From Flavobacterium sp. (lineage in GTDB: Bacteria; Bacteroidota; Bacteroidia; Flavobacteriales; Flavobacteriaceae): a stretch of DNA of 64,000 nt. Shown in pieces: positions 34,882 to 45,102 of the stretch. Location of the stretch: positions 62,001 to 126,000 of the forward strand of contig NZ_SEBR01000010.1 in assembly GCF_004295795.1 (NCBI RefSeq), written 5' to 3'. The notes under the pieces were generated by a model that saw only the letters and a program-made list of their open reading frames with translations, made no database searches and was not told the DNA's origin. Positions within the stretch are counted from its first letter, which is position 1; every line of letters begins with the position of its first letter. A program made the translations under genes and the position numbers.

Positions 34882-35764
34882 CCCTGTCTTATTAAAGGAA
34901 ACTGTCGACGGACTTGACATAAAGCCCGACGGAGTTTACGTGGACGTAACCTTCGGAGGCGGCGGACACTCAAAAGAAATCCTCAAACGCCTTGGGCCAA
35001 AAGGGAAATTGCTCGCATTCGACCAAGACACGGACGCTTTGGAAAACGCGATAGACGACGAAAGATTCACGCTCATAAACGAGAACTTCCGTTTCATAAA
35101 ACGCTTCCTGAGATTTCACAACGTTCGCGAAGTCGATGGGATTTTGGGCGATTTTGGCGTTTCATCCCACCAATTCGACGTTCCGGCGAGAGGTTTTTCG
35201 ACAAGATTCGAAGGCGTGCTCGACATGCGCATGAACCAGAAAGACGAACTCGACGCTTTCAAAGTCGTGAACTATTACGACGATGCAAACCTGAGACGCG
35301 TTTTTCTCGATTACGGTGAACTCAAGAACGCTCCGGCGCTTTCGAGGACGATCATCGAAGCCCGCGAAGAATCGCTCATCCGCGATACCGAAAGACTAAA
35401 GAAAATATTACACCGCTTTTTGCCCGCACACAAAAGCAATAAAATTCTGGCTCAGATCTATCAGGCGATCCGGATAGAAGTGAACCACGAAATGGATGCG
35501 CTCCGGGAATTTCTCGAGCAAACCGTCGAAGTCCTGAAACCCGGTGGACGTTTGAGCGTGATTTCGTATCACTCGCTCGAAGACCGCCTGGTGAAGCGCT
35601 TTGTCAAGAACGGGATGTTCGAAGGCGAGCCGGAACGCGACATGTTCGGGAATTTTTCGGTACCGATGAAAACCGTCGGGAAACTGATCGTTCCAACGGA
35701 TGCAGAAATAAAAGAGAACAACCGTGCCCGAAGCGCCAAATTGAGAATAGCCGAAAAGATCTAG
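34856..35764 (+). CDS. rsmH: 16S rRNA (cytosine1402-N4)-methyltransferase
   Basis: A 302-residue methyltransferase that modifies C1402 in the ribosomal decoding site. YHNPVLLKETVDGL, VDVTFGGGGHSKEIL (SAM loop), LLAFDQDTDAL, GILGDFGVSSHQFD and VISYHSLEDRLVK are hallmarks. Several starts are possible (34856, 34859, 34868); all begin inside mraZ. Second gene of the dcw cluster; ftsL follows three bases after the stop. Confidence 0.95.
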   Translation: MMATMEYHNPVLLKETVDGLDIKPDGVYVDVTFGGGGHSKEILKRLGPKGKLLAFDQDTDALENAIDDERFTLINENFRFIKRFLRFHNVREVDGILGDFGVSSHQFDVPARGFSTRFEGVLDMRMNQKDELDAFKVVNYYDDANLRRVFLDYGELKNAPALSRTIIEAREESLIRDTERLKKILHRFLPAHKSNKILAQIYQAIRIEVNHEMDALREFLEQTVEVLKPGGRLSVISYHSLEDRLVKRFVKNGMFEGEPERDMFGNFSVPMKTVGKLIVPTDAEIKENNRARSAKLRIAEKI

Positions 35765-35767
35765 ACC

Positions 35768-36109
35768 ATGAACGTATACAGCATACTCAAGGCGAGATTC
35801 CTGATCAACGAAGACGCGACCAAAAACTGGCGCTTTATCGTGTTTCTCATCGTTTTGGCCATCATCATGATCGCGAACACACAAAATTACGAACGCAAGG
35901 TCTTCAGGATCGTGGCGCTTACGAACGAGGTCAAGGAATTGCGTTCGGAATTTGTCGACAGGCGATCCGAACTCATGAAACTCAAGATGGAATCGACGGT
36001 TTCACAAAAAATGCTTGAAAGAGGAATCGTGCCATCGTCGGTTCCTCCACAAAAAATAAAAGTCAAAAAACCAGAAGACACAGGCTTCTTCTCGAGATTA
36101 TGGCAGTAG
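35768..36109 (+). CDS. ftsL: Cell-division protein FtsL-like
   Basis: A 113-residue bitopic protein: short cytoplasmic N-terminus, one membrane helix (about 22-41, RFIVFLIVLAIIMIAN), then a periplasmic helix with heptads (VALTNEVKELRSEFVDRRSELMKL) suited to coiled-coil pairing. Assigned by position between rsmH and ftsI and by topology; sequence similarity of FtsL across bacteria is low. It overlaps ftsI by 10 bases. Confidence 0.85.
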   Translation: MNVYSILKARFLINEDATKNWRFIVFLIVLAIIMIANTQNYERKVFRIVALTNEVKELRSEFVDRRSELMKLKMESTVSQKMLERGIVPSSVPPQKIKVKKPEDTGFFSRLWQ

Positions 36110-38112
36110 AGGAAAAAAACATATCGTATAGGATTTACCTTTTCGCTTTCGGGATTTTCATCATCGCGATGGCCATTATGGTGAAACTTTGTAACATCCA
36201 ATGGGTGGAAGGCGACCATTACCGCGCGCTTGCCAAAGAACGCACGGTGAAGAATTTCGTGATTCCGGCCAACAAAGGCAATGTTTATTCAGCCGATGGA
36301 AGTTTGTTGGCGACCTCGATTCCGAATTACGATGTGAGATTCGACGCCGTCGCTCCAAAGCAGGAAGATTTCCGTCAGAATTTATCGGCACTAGCCGATT
36401 CGCTGTCGGTTTTGCTTGGTCGTCCTGCCGGATATTATTACGCCGGACTGACCAAGGCGAGAAACACGAAAAGTCGCTATTACCTGATCGCGAAAGGTTT
36501 GAGTTATACCGAATGGGTTCGCATCAAGTCGTTTCCGCTGTTCAGCAAAGGCGCGTTCAAAGGCGGAATCATCACCGAACAATATACTGTGCGCGAACAT
36601 CCGATAGGAATGATTGCCAAGCGAACGATCGGGTACGATGAAGTCCGCGCAGACGGAAAACATTACGCCAAAGGAATCGAAGGCGCATACAAGAAATATC
36701 TCGACGGAAAAGACGGACGAATCCTCAAACAAAAAATCGCGAAAGGTCAGTGGAAACCAATCCGCGATGTAAACGAAGTAGATCCTATCGACGGTTACGA
36801 CATCATTTCGACGATCGACGTTTACATCCAGGACATTGCCCACCATGCACTTCTGAAACAATTGCAGGAATACGACGCCGATCACGGTTGTGTAGTCGTC
36901 ATGGAAACCAAAACAGGCTACGTGAAAGCGATCGCGAATTTGGGTCGGAACAAAAAAGAAGATTCCACTTATTACGAGCGCGTGAATTATGCGGTTTCCG
37001 AATCGCACGAACCGGGTTCAACATACAAGCTCGCCGACATGATGGCGTTGTTCGAGGACAAAAAAGCCGACACGAGCGACATCTACGATTCAAAAGGTGG
37101 CGATTTTATCATTCGCGGCCGTCATGTTCGCGATTCGCACGAAGGCGGTTACGGCAAGATTTCGCTTGGTCGCGGCTTCGAAGTTTCGTCGAATACGGTT
37201 TTGGTTCAGGCGGTTTACAATGCCTACAAGGACAATCCGATGCAATTCGTGGATCATTTGGACGATTTCGGATTGAACAAAAAACTAGGATTGCCGTTCG
37301 AAGGCGAAGGCCAGCCGTTCATTCCACACAAGGGCGGACGCAATTGGAGCGCAATTGCACTTCCGTGGATGGCTTTCGGATACGGAGTTTCCATCACGCC
37401 TTTGCAAACCTTGACCTTTTACAACGCCGTGGCCAACAATGGCGAAATGGTCAAGCCGCAATTCGTTTCGGAAATACGCGAGTGGAACAAGACCATCAAG
37501 AAATTCGACAAGCAAGTCATTAATCCGAAGATTTGTTCTGACGCAACTGTCAAGAAATTGCAGGCTTGCCTCGAGAATGTCGTCAAGAAAGGAACGGGCA
37601 GAAGTCTTTATTCGAAAAACTTCCCAATGGCAGGAAAAACCGGAACCGCTCAAGCGAACTACAACCGCAAAGACGGAACATCAAAGCATTACGTATCGTC
37701 TTTCGTGGGGTATTTCCCGGCGAACGATCCGAAATACACTTGCATCGTCGTCGTTCACGAACCGAATACGTCCAAGAACAATTATTATGGCGCCGACGTA
37801 GCCGGGCCGGTTTTCAAAAGGATCGCCCAAAAGATCTTTACCGATGCGCCTTCGACCAACGAAGTGAAAAACCTCGAGAAAAAGACCAAGAAACAAGAGA
37901 AGAATTACAACGATTACCTCACTAAAGTCCAGAACGTAAAGGAAAAAACGATTCCGGACGTAAAAGGAATGGCCGGAATGGACGCCGTGACTTTGCTGGG
38001 AAATCTCGGCGTGAAGGTGAAAGTCATCGGAATTGGAAAAGTTAAGAAACAGTCGATTCAACCCGGACAAAGATTCGGTGAAAACGACGTAATTACATTG
38101 GAATTGTCATGA
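36100..38112 (+). CDS. ftsI: Septal peptidoglycan transpeptidase (FtsI/PBP3) with PASTA domain
   Basis: A 670-residue class B penicillin-binding protein, a monofunctional transpeptidase of the divisome partnering FtsW. Membrane anchor about 10-30. PBP dimerisation-type domain about 50-210. Transpeptidase domain with SxxK at Ser307 (GSTYK), SSN at 363-365 and KTG at 513-515. A PASTA domain ends the protein (about 608-670, IPDVKGMAGMDAVTLLGNLG), usual in Bacteroidota FtsI. It overlaps ftsL (10 bases) and murE (4 bases). Confidence 0.96.
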   Translation: MAVEEKNISYRIYLFAFGIFIIAMAIMVKLCNIQWVEGDHYRALAKERTVKNFVIPANKGNVYSADGSLLATSIPNYDVRFDAVAPKQEDFRQNLSALADSLSVLLGRPAGYYYAGLTKARNTKSRYYLIAKGLSYTEWVRIKSFPLFSKGAFKGGIITEQYTVREHPIGMIAKRTIGYDEVRADGKHYAKGIEGAYKKYLDGKDGRILKQKIAKGQWKPIRDVNEVDPIDGYDIISTIDVYIQDIAHHALLKQLQEYDADHGCVVVMETKTGYVKAIANLGRNKKEDSTYYERVNYAVSESHEPGSTYKLADMMALFEDKKADTSDIYDSKGGDFIIRGRHVRDSHEGGYGKISLGRGFEVSSNTVLVQAVYNAYKDNPMQFVDHLDDFGLNKKLGLPFEGEGQPFIPHKGGRNWSAIALPWMAFGYGVSITPLQTLTFYNAVANNGEMVKPQFVSEIREWNKTIKKFDKQVINPKICSDATVKKLQACLENVVKKGTGRSLYSKNFPMAGKTGTAQANYNRKDGTSKHYVSSFVGYFPANDPKYTCIVVVHEPNTSKNNYYGADVAGPVFKRIAQKIFTDAPSTNEVKNLEKKTKKQEKNYNDYLTKVQNVKEKTIPDVKGMAGMDAVTLLGNLGVKVKVIGIGKVKKQSIQPGQRFGENDVITLELS

Positions 38113-39572
38113 CGCAATTGAAGGATCTATTGTACAAAGTTTCGATTGAGGCCGTAAAGGGTTCGACCGATATCGCCGTGCGAAACATCGACTTCGACTC
38201 GCGCAAAATTGGAGAGGAAGATGTTTTCGTGGCCATCCGCGGAAGCGTTTCAAACGGCCATGACTTTATAGAAAAAGCGATCAATCAAGGCGCGACTGCC
38301 GTGGTTTGCGATACTTTTCCAGATGTGATCGTCACCGGAATCACCTATGTACAGGTAAAAGACACGAACAAGGCTTTGGCTTTCCTATCGGCGAATTTTT
38401 ACGGAAATCCGTCACAAAACCTGAAGCTCACGGGCATTACGGGAACGAACGGCAAAACCACGATCGCCTCGCTTTTGTACCAGCTTTTCAAAAAAGCGGG
38501 ATACAAGACCGGACTGATTTCCACAGTGAAAATCATGGTCGACGAAATCGAGTACAAAGCTACTCATACAACTCCGGACTCGCTTACGATAAACAAATAC
38601 CTGCGCGAAATGGTCGATGCGGGCGTCGATTTTTGCTTTATGGAAGTCTCGTCTCACGGCATTCACCAAAAGCGCACCGAAGGCTTGCAGTTCGCGGGCG
38701 GCGTATTCACGAATCTGTCTCACGACCACTTGGATTATCACGACACTTTTGGCGAATACCGCGACGTGAAGAAGTCGTTTTTCGACCATTTGCCGCGTCA
38801 GGCGTTCGCGCTCACGAATCTGGACGACAAGAACGGACTTGTGATGTTGCAGAACACGATCGCCAAAAAGTTGACTTACGCGCTGAAATCTTATGCCGAT
38901 TATCGCGCCCAAATTCTAGAAAACCAGCTCTCGGGCTTGCTTTTGAAGATCAATGACAACGAAGTTTGGGTGCGCCTTATCGGAACATTCAACGCTTACA
39001 ATTTGCTGGCGATTTACGGAACTGCGGTGAATTTGGGATTGGACCAACTCGAGGTTTTGCGCTTGTTGTCAGAAGTGGAAAGCGTTTCAGGACGTTTCCA
39101 GTTTATCGTATCCGAAGGACAAATCACGGCGATCGTCGATTATGCGCACACGCCGGATGCACTCGAAAACGTGCTCAAGACCATAAACGACATCCGAACC
39201 AAAAACGAACAATTGATCACGGTGGTGGGCTGCGGCGGCGATCGCGACAAGACCAAACGTCCCGTCATGGCCGACATCGCGTCGATTTTGAGCGACAAGG
39301 TGATTTTGACATCAGACAATCCGCGAAGCGAAGAACCGGAAGCCATCATTTCTGACATGGAAAAAGGCGTGCAACCGATCAACTATAAGAAAACGGTCGC
39401 GATCGTCGACAGAAAACAGGCGATCAAGACGGCTTGCCAATTGGCCGGGCCAAACGACATCATCCTGATCGCGGGAAAAGGACACGAAACCTATCAGGAA
39501 ATCAAAGGCGTGCGCTACGATTTCGACGATATGGCCATCGCGAAAGAATTGTTACAACAACTCAATAAATAA
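38109..39572 (+). CDS. murE: UDP-MurNAc-tripeptide synthetase MurE
   Basis: A 487-residue cytoplasmic Mur ligase adding the third residue, presumably meso-diaminopimelate, to UDP-MurNAc-L-Ala-D-Glu. ATP loop GITGTNGKTTIASLL (about 110-124), THTTPDSL substrate loop, MEVSSHG, THLSHDHLDYH-like TNLSHDHLDYH, DYAHTPDAL, and the amino-acid-selecting motif TSDNPRSEEP, whose DNPR form predicts diaminopimelate. Coupled to ftsI by a 4-base overlap; mraY starts 3 bases later. Confidence 0.97.
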   Translation: MTQLKDLLYKVSIEAVKGSTDIAVRNIDFDSRKIGEEDVFVAIRGSVSNGHDFIEKAINQGATAVVCDTFPDVIVTGITYVQVKDTNKALAFLSANFYGNPSQNLKLTGITGTNGKTTIASLLYQLFKKAGYKTGLISTVKIMVDEIEYKATHTTPDSLTINKYLREMVDAGVDFCFMEVSSHGIHQKRTEGLQFAGGVFTNLSHDHLDYHDTFGEYRDVKKSFFDHLPRQAFALTNLDDKNGLVMLQNTIAKKLTYALKSYADYRAQILENQLSGLLLKINDNEVWVRLIGTFNAYNLLAIYGTAVNLGLDQLEVLRLLSEVESVSGRFQFIVSEGQITAIVDYAHTPDALENVLKTINDIRTKNEQLITVVGCGGDRDKTKRPVMADIASILSDKVILTSDNPRSEEPEAIISDMEKGVQPINYKKTVAIVDRKQAIKTACQLAGPNDIILIAGKGHETYQEIKGVRYDFDDMAIAKELLQQLNK

Positions 39573-39575
39573 GCA

Positions 39576-40811
39576 ATGCTGTACTATTTGTTCGAATATC
39601 TAGATAAGTCGATGAACATTCCGGGAACGGGCGTGTTCCAGTACATCACATTCCGATCGGGCTTGGCGGTTTTGCTTTCACTGTTGATTTCGATGATTTA
39701 CGGAAAGAAGATCATCAACTTTTTGAGAAACCAGCAAGTTGGGGAAACGGTTCGCGAACTCGGCCTCGAAGGTCAGACGCAAAAAGCCGGAACGCCTACA
39801 ATGGGCGGACTTATCATCATCATATCGACGTTGATTCCGGTGTTGTTGCTCGCCAAATTGAACAACATCTACATCATTTTGCTGATCGTCACGACGCTTT
39901 GGATGGGAACTATCGGATTCATAGACGATTACATCAAGATATTCAAGAAAGACAAAGCCGGACTCAAAGGTATTTTCAAGGTGATCGGACAAGTTGGTCT
40001 GGGATTGATCGTTGGCTGCACTTTGTACTTCAACCCGCAAGTCACGGTTCGTACCGATACGCAATACACTAATATTTTTACGACCCAAAACCCGAATCAG
40101 ACCGCGATTTATCCGGAGCCGGTCGAAGAAAAGTCGACTACGACCACCATCCCGTTTTTCAAGAACAACGAGCTCGATTATGCCGAAGCCTTGAGTTGGA
40201 TGGGCGACGGCTACCAAAACTGGGCGTGGCTGATCTTCATTCCGGTCGTGATTTTCATCATCACGGCGGTTTCGAATGGAGCGAACCTGACCGACGGAAT
40301 CGACGGACTCGCGGCGGGAACATCGGCGATTTCGGTACTCGCGCTCGGGATTTTCACTTTCGTCTCGGGTAACATCATTTTCTCGAACTATCTCAACATC
40401 ATGTACATCCCGAATTCGGGTGAAATGACGGTCTATATCGCGGCTTTTGTGGGCTCGCTGATTGGTTTCCTTTGGTACAATTCATATCCGGCTGCGGTTT
40501 TCATGGGCGATACCGGAAGTTTGACGATTGGAGGAATCATCGCGGTTTTGGCAATCGCTGTGCGCAAGGAATTGATGATTCCGCTTTTGTGTGGGATTTT
40601 TCTCGTCGAAAACGCATCTGTGGTAATCCAGGTGAGCTATTTCAAATGGACGAAAAAGCGCTATGGCGAAGGCCGACGGATTTTCCTGATGTCGCCATTG
40701 CATCACCACTATCAGAAAAAAGGCTACCACGAGAGCAAGATCGTGACGCGCTTCTGGATCACGGGAATCTTGCTTGCCATTACGGCGATCGTAACGCTGA
40801 AATTAAGATAG
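39576..40811 (+). CDS. mraY: Phospho-MurNAc-pentapeptide transferase MraY
   Basis: A 411-residue multi-pass membrane enzyme making lipid I from undecaprenyl phosphate. About ten helices. Signatures: [29 protein letters not shown] (catalytic Asp pair), [28 protein letters not shown], and [22 protein letters not shown] near the end. It is longer than proteobacterial MraY because of a periplasmic insert at about 150-215 ([13 protein letters not shown] to YQNWAW), as in other Bacteroidota. Confidence 0.97.
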   Translation: MLYYLFEYLDKSMNIPGTGVFQYITFRSGLAVLLSLLISMIYGKKIINFLRNQQVGETVRELGLEGQTQKAGTPTMGGLIIIISTLIPVLLLAKLNNIYIILLIVTTLWMGTIGFIDDYIKIFKKDKAGLKGIFKVIGQVGLGLIVGCTLYFNPQVTVRTDTQYTNIFTTQNPNQTAIYPEPVEEKSTTTTIPFFKNNELDYAEALSWMGDGYQNWAWLIFIPVVIFIITAVSNGANLTDGIDGLAAGTSAISVLALGIFTFVSGNIIFSNYLNIMYIPNSGEMTVYIAAFVGSLIGFLWYNSYPAAVFMGDTGSLTIGGIIAVLAIAVRKELMIPLLCGIFLVENASVVIQVSYFKWTKKRYGEGRRIFLMSPLHHHYQKKGYHESKIVTRFWITGILLAITAIVTLKLR

Positions 40812-40815
40812 TTCG

Positions 40816-42150
40816 ATGAAAAGACTCGTGATTTTAGGCGGAGGAGAAAGCGGCGTAGGAACGGCGATTCTCGGGAAGAAACAAGGTTATGAGGTCTTTT
40901 TGTCCGATTTCGGAAAGATCCAGAACAATTACAAGGAAGTTCTTTTACTCAATGGAATAAAATTCGAAGACGGCGGACACACCGAGGAAAAAGTCCTGAA
41001 CGCCGACGTCGTGATGAAAAGCCCGGGAATTCCGGACAAAGCCGACATCGTGAAGAAACTGTTGAAGAAAGACGTTCCGGTGATTTCGGAAATCGAGTTC
41101 GCCAACAAGTATGCCAAGGGAAAAACCATCGGGATAACCGGAAGCAACGGCAAGACGACCACGACGATGTTGACGCACTGGCTTTTGAAAAGCGGCGGAC
41201 TGAACGTCGGGATCGGCGGAAACATAGGAAAGAGTTTCGCCTGGCAAGTGGCCGAGGACAACTTCGATTATTACGTACTCGAACTGTCAAGCTTCCAACT
41301 CGACGGAATCGTGAAATATGCGCCTCACATCGCGGTCATCACAAATATTAGTCCCGATCATCTGGACCGATACGACTACAAATACGAAAAGTACATCGAT
41401 GCCAAATTCCGCATCACGATGAACCAGACAAAAGACGATTACCTGATTTATGACGCCGACGACGAAGCGATCGTAAACTGGCTCAAAAACAACAAGACAA
41501 AAGCACAATTGATTCCTTTCTCGATTACCCAAACTCTCGAAAAAGGCGCCTATCTAAACGAAAACAAAATGGAAATCAACATCAACGAAGAAGAATTCAT
41601 CATCGAAACAGGAGAAATCTCTCTTGAAGGCAAGCACAATCTCAAGAATGCGATGGCGGCTGCTTCGGTGGCAAAGCTGATGCAGATCCGCAAGGCGACG
41701 ATACGCGAAAGCCTCACTAATTTCCAGGGCGTCGAACATCGTTTGGAAAAAGTCCTCAAAATCGGGAACGTACAATATATAAATGACTCGAAAGCCACGA
41801 ACGTGAACGCCACGTTTTATGCGCTCGACTCGATGACATCACAAACGGTTTGGATCGTTGGTGGCGTCGACAAAGGAAATGACTATTCGGAACTTATGCC
41901 ATTGGTTCGCGAAAAAGTCAAAGCGATCGTTTGCCTGGGCGTCGATAACAAGAAAATTATCGATGCCTTCGGAAACGTGGTAGACATAATGGTAGAAGTC
42001 GACAATATGACCGAAGCGGTTCGCACCTCGTCACGTTTGGCCGAAAGAGGAGAAACGGTCCTGCTTTCGCCAGCCTGCGCGAGTTTCGACTTGTTCGAGA
42101 ATTATGAGGACCGCGGGAAGCAGTTCAAGAATGCGGTTCAGAATCTTTGA
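40816..42150 (+). CDS. murD: UDP-MurNAc-L-alanine:D-glutamate ligase MurD
   Basis: A 444-residue cytoplasmic Mur ligase. N-terminal LVILGGGESGVGTAIL, ATP loop GITGSNGKTTTTMLTHWLL (about 109-124), LELSSFQLDG, THAFKxxxHR-type QGVEHRLEKV, NDSKATNVNAT and GGVDKGNDYSEL. The start is ATG, four bases after mraY. Unlike most junctions of this cluster the next gene is nearly 200 bases away, across short tandem repeats. Confidence 0.96.
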   Translation: MKRLVILGGGESGVGTAILGKKQGYEVFLSDFGKIQNNYKEVLLLNGIKFEDGGHTEEKVLNADVVMKSPGIPDKADIVKKLLKKDVPVISEIEFANKYAKGKTIGITGSNGKTTTTMLTHWLLKSGGLNVGIGGNIGKSFAWQVAEDNFDYYVLELSSFQLDGIVKYAPHIAVITNISPDHLDRYDYKYEKYIDAKFRITMNQTKDDYLIYDADDEAIVNWLKNNKTKAQLIPFSITQTLEKGAYLNENKMEININEEEFIIETGEISLEGKHNLKNAMAAASVAKLMQIRKATIRESLTNFQGVEHRLEKVLKIGNVQYINDSKATNVNATFYALDSMTSQTVWIVGGVDKGNDYSELMPLVREKVKAIVCLGVDNKKIIDAFGNVVDIMVEVDNMTEAVRTSSRLAERGETVLLSPACASFDLFENYEDRGKQFKNAVQNL

Positions 42151-42154
42151 GAAA

Positions 42155-42345
42155 ATAGATAATAGACGGATAGATAATAGACGGATAGATAATAGACGGA
42201 TAGATAATAGATAGTTCTGGTTCGAAAGGCAAATGTTGAATAACGAACAATAGAACAACGAATGTTGAACAGCGAATAACGAATGTTGAACAACGAATAA
42301 CGAATGTTGAACAACGAACAATAGAACAACGAATAACGAATGTTG
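42155..42345 (+). repeat. Short tandem repeats between murD and ftsW
   Basis: Three copies plus a partial of the 15-base unit ATAGATAATAGACGG (42155-42212) are followed by irregular repeats built on GAATAACGAATGTTGAACAAC (about 42238-42345). They fill the spacer up to the ftsW start; no gene is seen. Confidence 0.85.
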
Positions 42346-42347
42346 AA

Positions 42348-43700
42348 GTGAAAGACCTGCTGTATAACCTAAAAGGAGACAAAGTCATCTGGGCGTTCAT
42401 CGCCTTGCTGGCGTTGTTTTCGTTCATGCCTGTATTCAGCGCGAGCTCGAATTTGGCTTATATCGGTCAGAATTCGGGCAACACCGTGAGTTTTTTGGTA
42501 AAACACGCCTTGCACATCACGATCGGTTTCCTCATGATTTATTGGGTTCACAAAGTACCCTATCACTATTTCAAGGGAATTTCGATGATCGCCATGCCAA
42601 TCGTTTGGGCTTTGTTGCTTTACACGCTGGTCAAAGGGACGGTAATCGCTGGAGCAAATGCCGCGCGTTGGATCCAAATCCCGTTCATTGGAATCGGATT
42701 CCAGACCTCGACACTGGCGCAATTGGCCATGATGGTTTTCGTGGCGCGTTACCTGTCGAAAAAACGCGAGACGCCTATCACGTTCAAGCAATCGCTATAC
42801 GAATTGTGGTTGCCGGTTTTCATTACCATCGGATTGATCTTGCCAGCCAACTTTTCGACGGCGGCCTTGATGTTCGCAATGGTGATTATGTTGGTTTTTA
42901 TCGGACAGTATCCATTGCGTTACATTGGCATAATCATCGGAGCCGGCGTTGGCGCACTCGTCATGTTCGTGGCCATGGCGCACGCGTTTCCGGAAGCCAA
43001 GTTCTTCAACCGCGTGCATACTTGGGAAAACCGAATCTCGAGTTTTGGCGAAAGAACCGAAAATCGCGACACATCAGACGAACATTACCAAACAGATCTG
43101 GCCAAAACGGCAATCGCAACCGGCGGTCCATATGGACTCGGACCCGGAAAAAGCGTCCAAAAGAACTTTTTGCCACAATCGTCTTCAGATTTCATCTACG
43201 CGATCATCGTCGAAGAATGGGGATTGATCGGTGGCGTAGGAGTAATGGTCATGTATTTGCTGTTGTTCTTCCGATTCATCGTCGCGGCCCACAAAGCGCC
43301 GTCGGTTTTTGGCAAACTCGTGGTCGTGGGATTGGGTTTCCCGATCGTTTTCCAAGCGATGATCAACATGGCCGTTGCGGTGAATCTGCTTCCGGTCACG
43401 GGGCAAACGCTTCCGCTGATCTCGTCCGGAGGTTCGTCGATCTGGATGACTTGCATCGCACTTGGAATCATCATCGGCGTGACCAAAAAAGAAGAGGAAA
43501 TCGCTCAGGAAGTTTCCGATAAGGAAAAACGCGAAGAAGCTTTGAGAAGATTGATAGACCAACAGATAGCGCGAGAGGACGAAGCCGAGAAAATGATGAA
43601 GGAACGCGCGCTGGCCTTGGCCGACGGAATCGATTTTTCGATAGAAGACGCGACGACGCCTGCCGGAAATCCTATGGATGCCGTTCGCGGGAAAATTTGA
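42348..43700 (+). CDS. ftsW: Lipid II polymerase / cell-division protein FtsW
   Basis: A 450-residue SEDS-family membrane glycosyltransferase, partner of FtsI at the septum. About ten helices; NAARWIQIPFIGIGFQTSTLAQLAMM, RVHTWENRISSF, YQTDLAKTAIATGGPYGLGPGKS and SGGSSIWMTCIALGII are SEDS signatures. A charged cytoplasmic tail (about 380-450) follows. The start is GTG, two bases after the repeat tract. Confidence 0.95.
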   Translation: MKDLLYNLKGDKVIWAFIALLALFSFMPVFSASSNLAYIGQNSGNTVSFLVKHALHITIGFLMIYWVHKVPYHYFKGISMIAMPIVWALLLYTLVKGTVIAGANAARWIQIPFIGIGFQTSTLAQLAMMVFVARYLSKKRETPITFKQSLYELWLPVFITIGLILPANFSTAALMFAMVIMLVFIGQYPLRYIGIIIGAGVGALVMFVAMAHAFPEAKFFNRVHTWENRISSFGERTENRDTSDEHYQTDLAKTAIATGGPYGLGPGKSVQKNFLPQSSSDFIYAIIVEEWGLIGGVGVMVMYLLLFFRFIVAAHKAPSVFGKLVVVGLGFPIVFQAMINMAVAVNLLPVTGQTLPLISSGGSSIWMTCIALGIIIGVTKKEEEIAQEVSDKEKREEALRRLIDQQIAREDEAEKMMKERALALADGIDFSIEDATTPAGNPMDAVRGKI

Positions 43701-43752
43701 GAACTGAAAGTAGTTGCACGACGAAATGTTGAAAACCGGATTGTCGAACAAT

Positions 43753-43794
43753 GAATAACGAATAACGAATAACGAATAACGAATAACGAATAAC
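43753..43794 (+). repeat. GAATAAC x6 repeat before murG
   Basis: Six perfect copies of the 7-base unit GAATAAC (42 bases) end eight bases before the TTG start of murG. The same words occur in the murD/ftsW spacer. Confidence 0.95.
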
Positions 43795-43801
43795 GAAGTT
43801 T

Positions 43802-44902
43802 TTGGCATTGACAAAACCAAGATTCATATTGAGCGGAGGCGGAACCGGAGGTCATATCTATCCGGCCATCGCCATTGCGAACGAACTCAAAGCCCGTTTC
43901 CCCGAAGCGGAATTTTTGTTCGTCGGCGCTCAGGACAAAATGGAAATGCAGAAAGTGCCTCAGGCCGGATACAAAATCAAAGGTTTATGGATCGCGGGTT
44001 TGCAGCGAAAGCTCACGCTCGACAACACGATGTTTCCGGTGAAATTGATCTCGAGTTTGTTGCGCGCGCGTTCGATAGTTCGCGATTTCAAGCCGGACGT
44101 AGCCATCGGGACAGGCGGTTTCGCGAGCGGTCCGCTTTTGCAGGTTGCAGGTTTGGCTGGCATTCCGACTGTGGTTCAGGAACAGAATTCCTATCCCGGA
44201 ATCACCAACAAGATGCTTTCACGTAAAGCGCGGAAAATCTGCACGGCCTACGAAGGTCTTGAAAGGTTTTTTCCAAAAGAAAAAATAGTGTTGACGGGAA
44301 ATCCGGTGCGTCAGGATCTGATCGACCTGAAAGGCAAGAAGAAAGAAGCGAGAGAGTATTTCCAACTCGATCCCGACAAGAAAACGGTTTTGGTTTTGGG
44401 CGGAAGTCTCGGTGCGCGTCGCATCAACCAACTCATCGCCAAGGAACTTTTGAACTTTTCGGCTCAAAACGTCCAGATAATCTGGCAATGCGGAAAGCTG
44501 TATTTCGACGAATACAAACATTTTTCAGAGAAAGAAGGCGTTCAGGTTTTGTCATTCATCGATCGCATGGATTTGGTTTACGCTGCCGCGGATATCGTGA
44601 TCTCGAGAGCCGGAGCGTCGTCGGTTTCAGAACTTTGTCTCGTCGGGAAGCCCGTGATTTTCATTCCGTCACCGAATGTGGCCGAAGATCACCAAACGAA
44701 AAACGCAAAGGCGATCGTAGACAAAGATGGCGCGATCTTGATGAAAGAATCTGAGCTCGATACGAAGTTCGAGAAGACGTTCAACAATTTGCTGTCCGAT
44801 GAAAATCTGCAGCAGAAATTGGGCGACAACATCGGAAAGTTGGCCAAGGAAAATGCCACGAGAGATATTGTGGAGGAAATTGTCAAGCTGATTGGGAAAT
44901 AA
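43802..44902 (+). CDS. murG: Lipid II synthase (UDP-GlcNAc transferase) MurG
   Basis: A 366-residue peripheral membrane GT28 enzyme adding GlcNAc to lipid [16 protein letters not shown] (about 12-26), [51 protein letters not shown] and HQTKNAK are family motifs. Start by TTG at 43802; a second TTG at 43808 (M-TKPRF) fits the family slightly better. The 200-base gap to murC contains two small palindromes. Confidence 0.96.
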   Translation: MALTKPRFILSGGGTGGHIYPAIAIANELKARFPEAEFLFVGAQDKMEMQKVPQAGYKIKGLWIAGLQRKLTLDNTMFPVKLISSLLRARSIVRDFKPDVAIGTGGFASGPLLQVAGLAGIPTVVQEQNSYPGITNKMLSRKARKICTAYEGLERFFPKEKIVLTGNPVRQDLIDLKGKKKEAREYFQLDPDKKTVLVLGGSLGARRINQLIAKELLNFSAQNVQIIWQCGKLYFDEYKHFSEKEGVQVLSFIDRMDLVYAAADIVISRAGASSVSELCLVGKPVIFIPSPNVAEDHQTKNAKAIVDKDGAILMKESELDTKFEKTFNNLLSDENLQQKLGDNIGKLAKENATRDIVEEIVKLIGK

Positions 44903-44940
44903 GCTTCCGACAGGATGCGATGGTGCGATTTAACAGTTTT

Positions 44941-45052
44941 TACAGATTTTCTGTAACTGGGTGATCGAATTTTTTTGGAGGGATAAACATTTGGCCCCTT
45001 CCCTGTGCGAAGATCGCATTTCCCGCCCACGGTTGTTTACAGGAAATCTGTA
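44941..45052. repeat. Two TACAGAAAATCTGTA-type palindromes between murG and murC
   Basis: TACAGATTTTCTGTA at 44941-44955 and TACAGGAAATCTGTA at 45038-45052. The second is followed by AAAAAATGTTAAAAAAG, as in the 190-bp array (AAAAAATCTTAAATG). The rest of 44903-45102 shows no gene. Confidence 0.7.
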
Positions 45053-45102
45053 AAAAATGTTAAAAAAGTAAAGTCTGAGACTGAGTTATAAAGCAACAAA
45101 AA

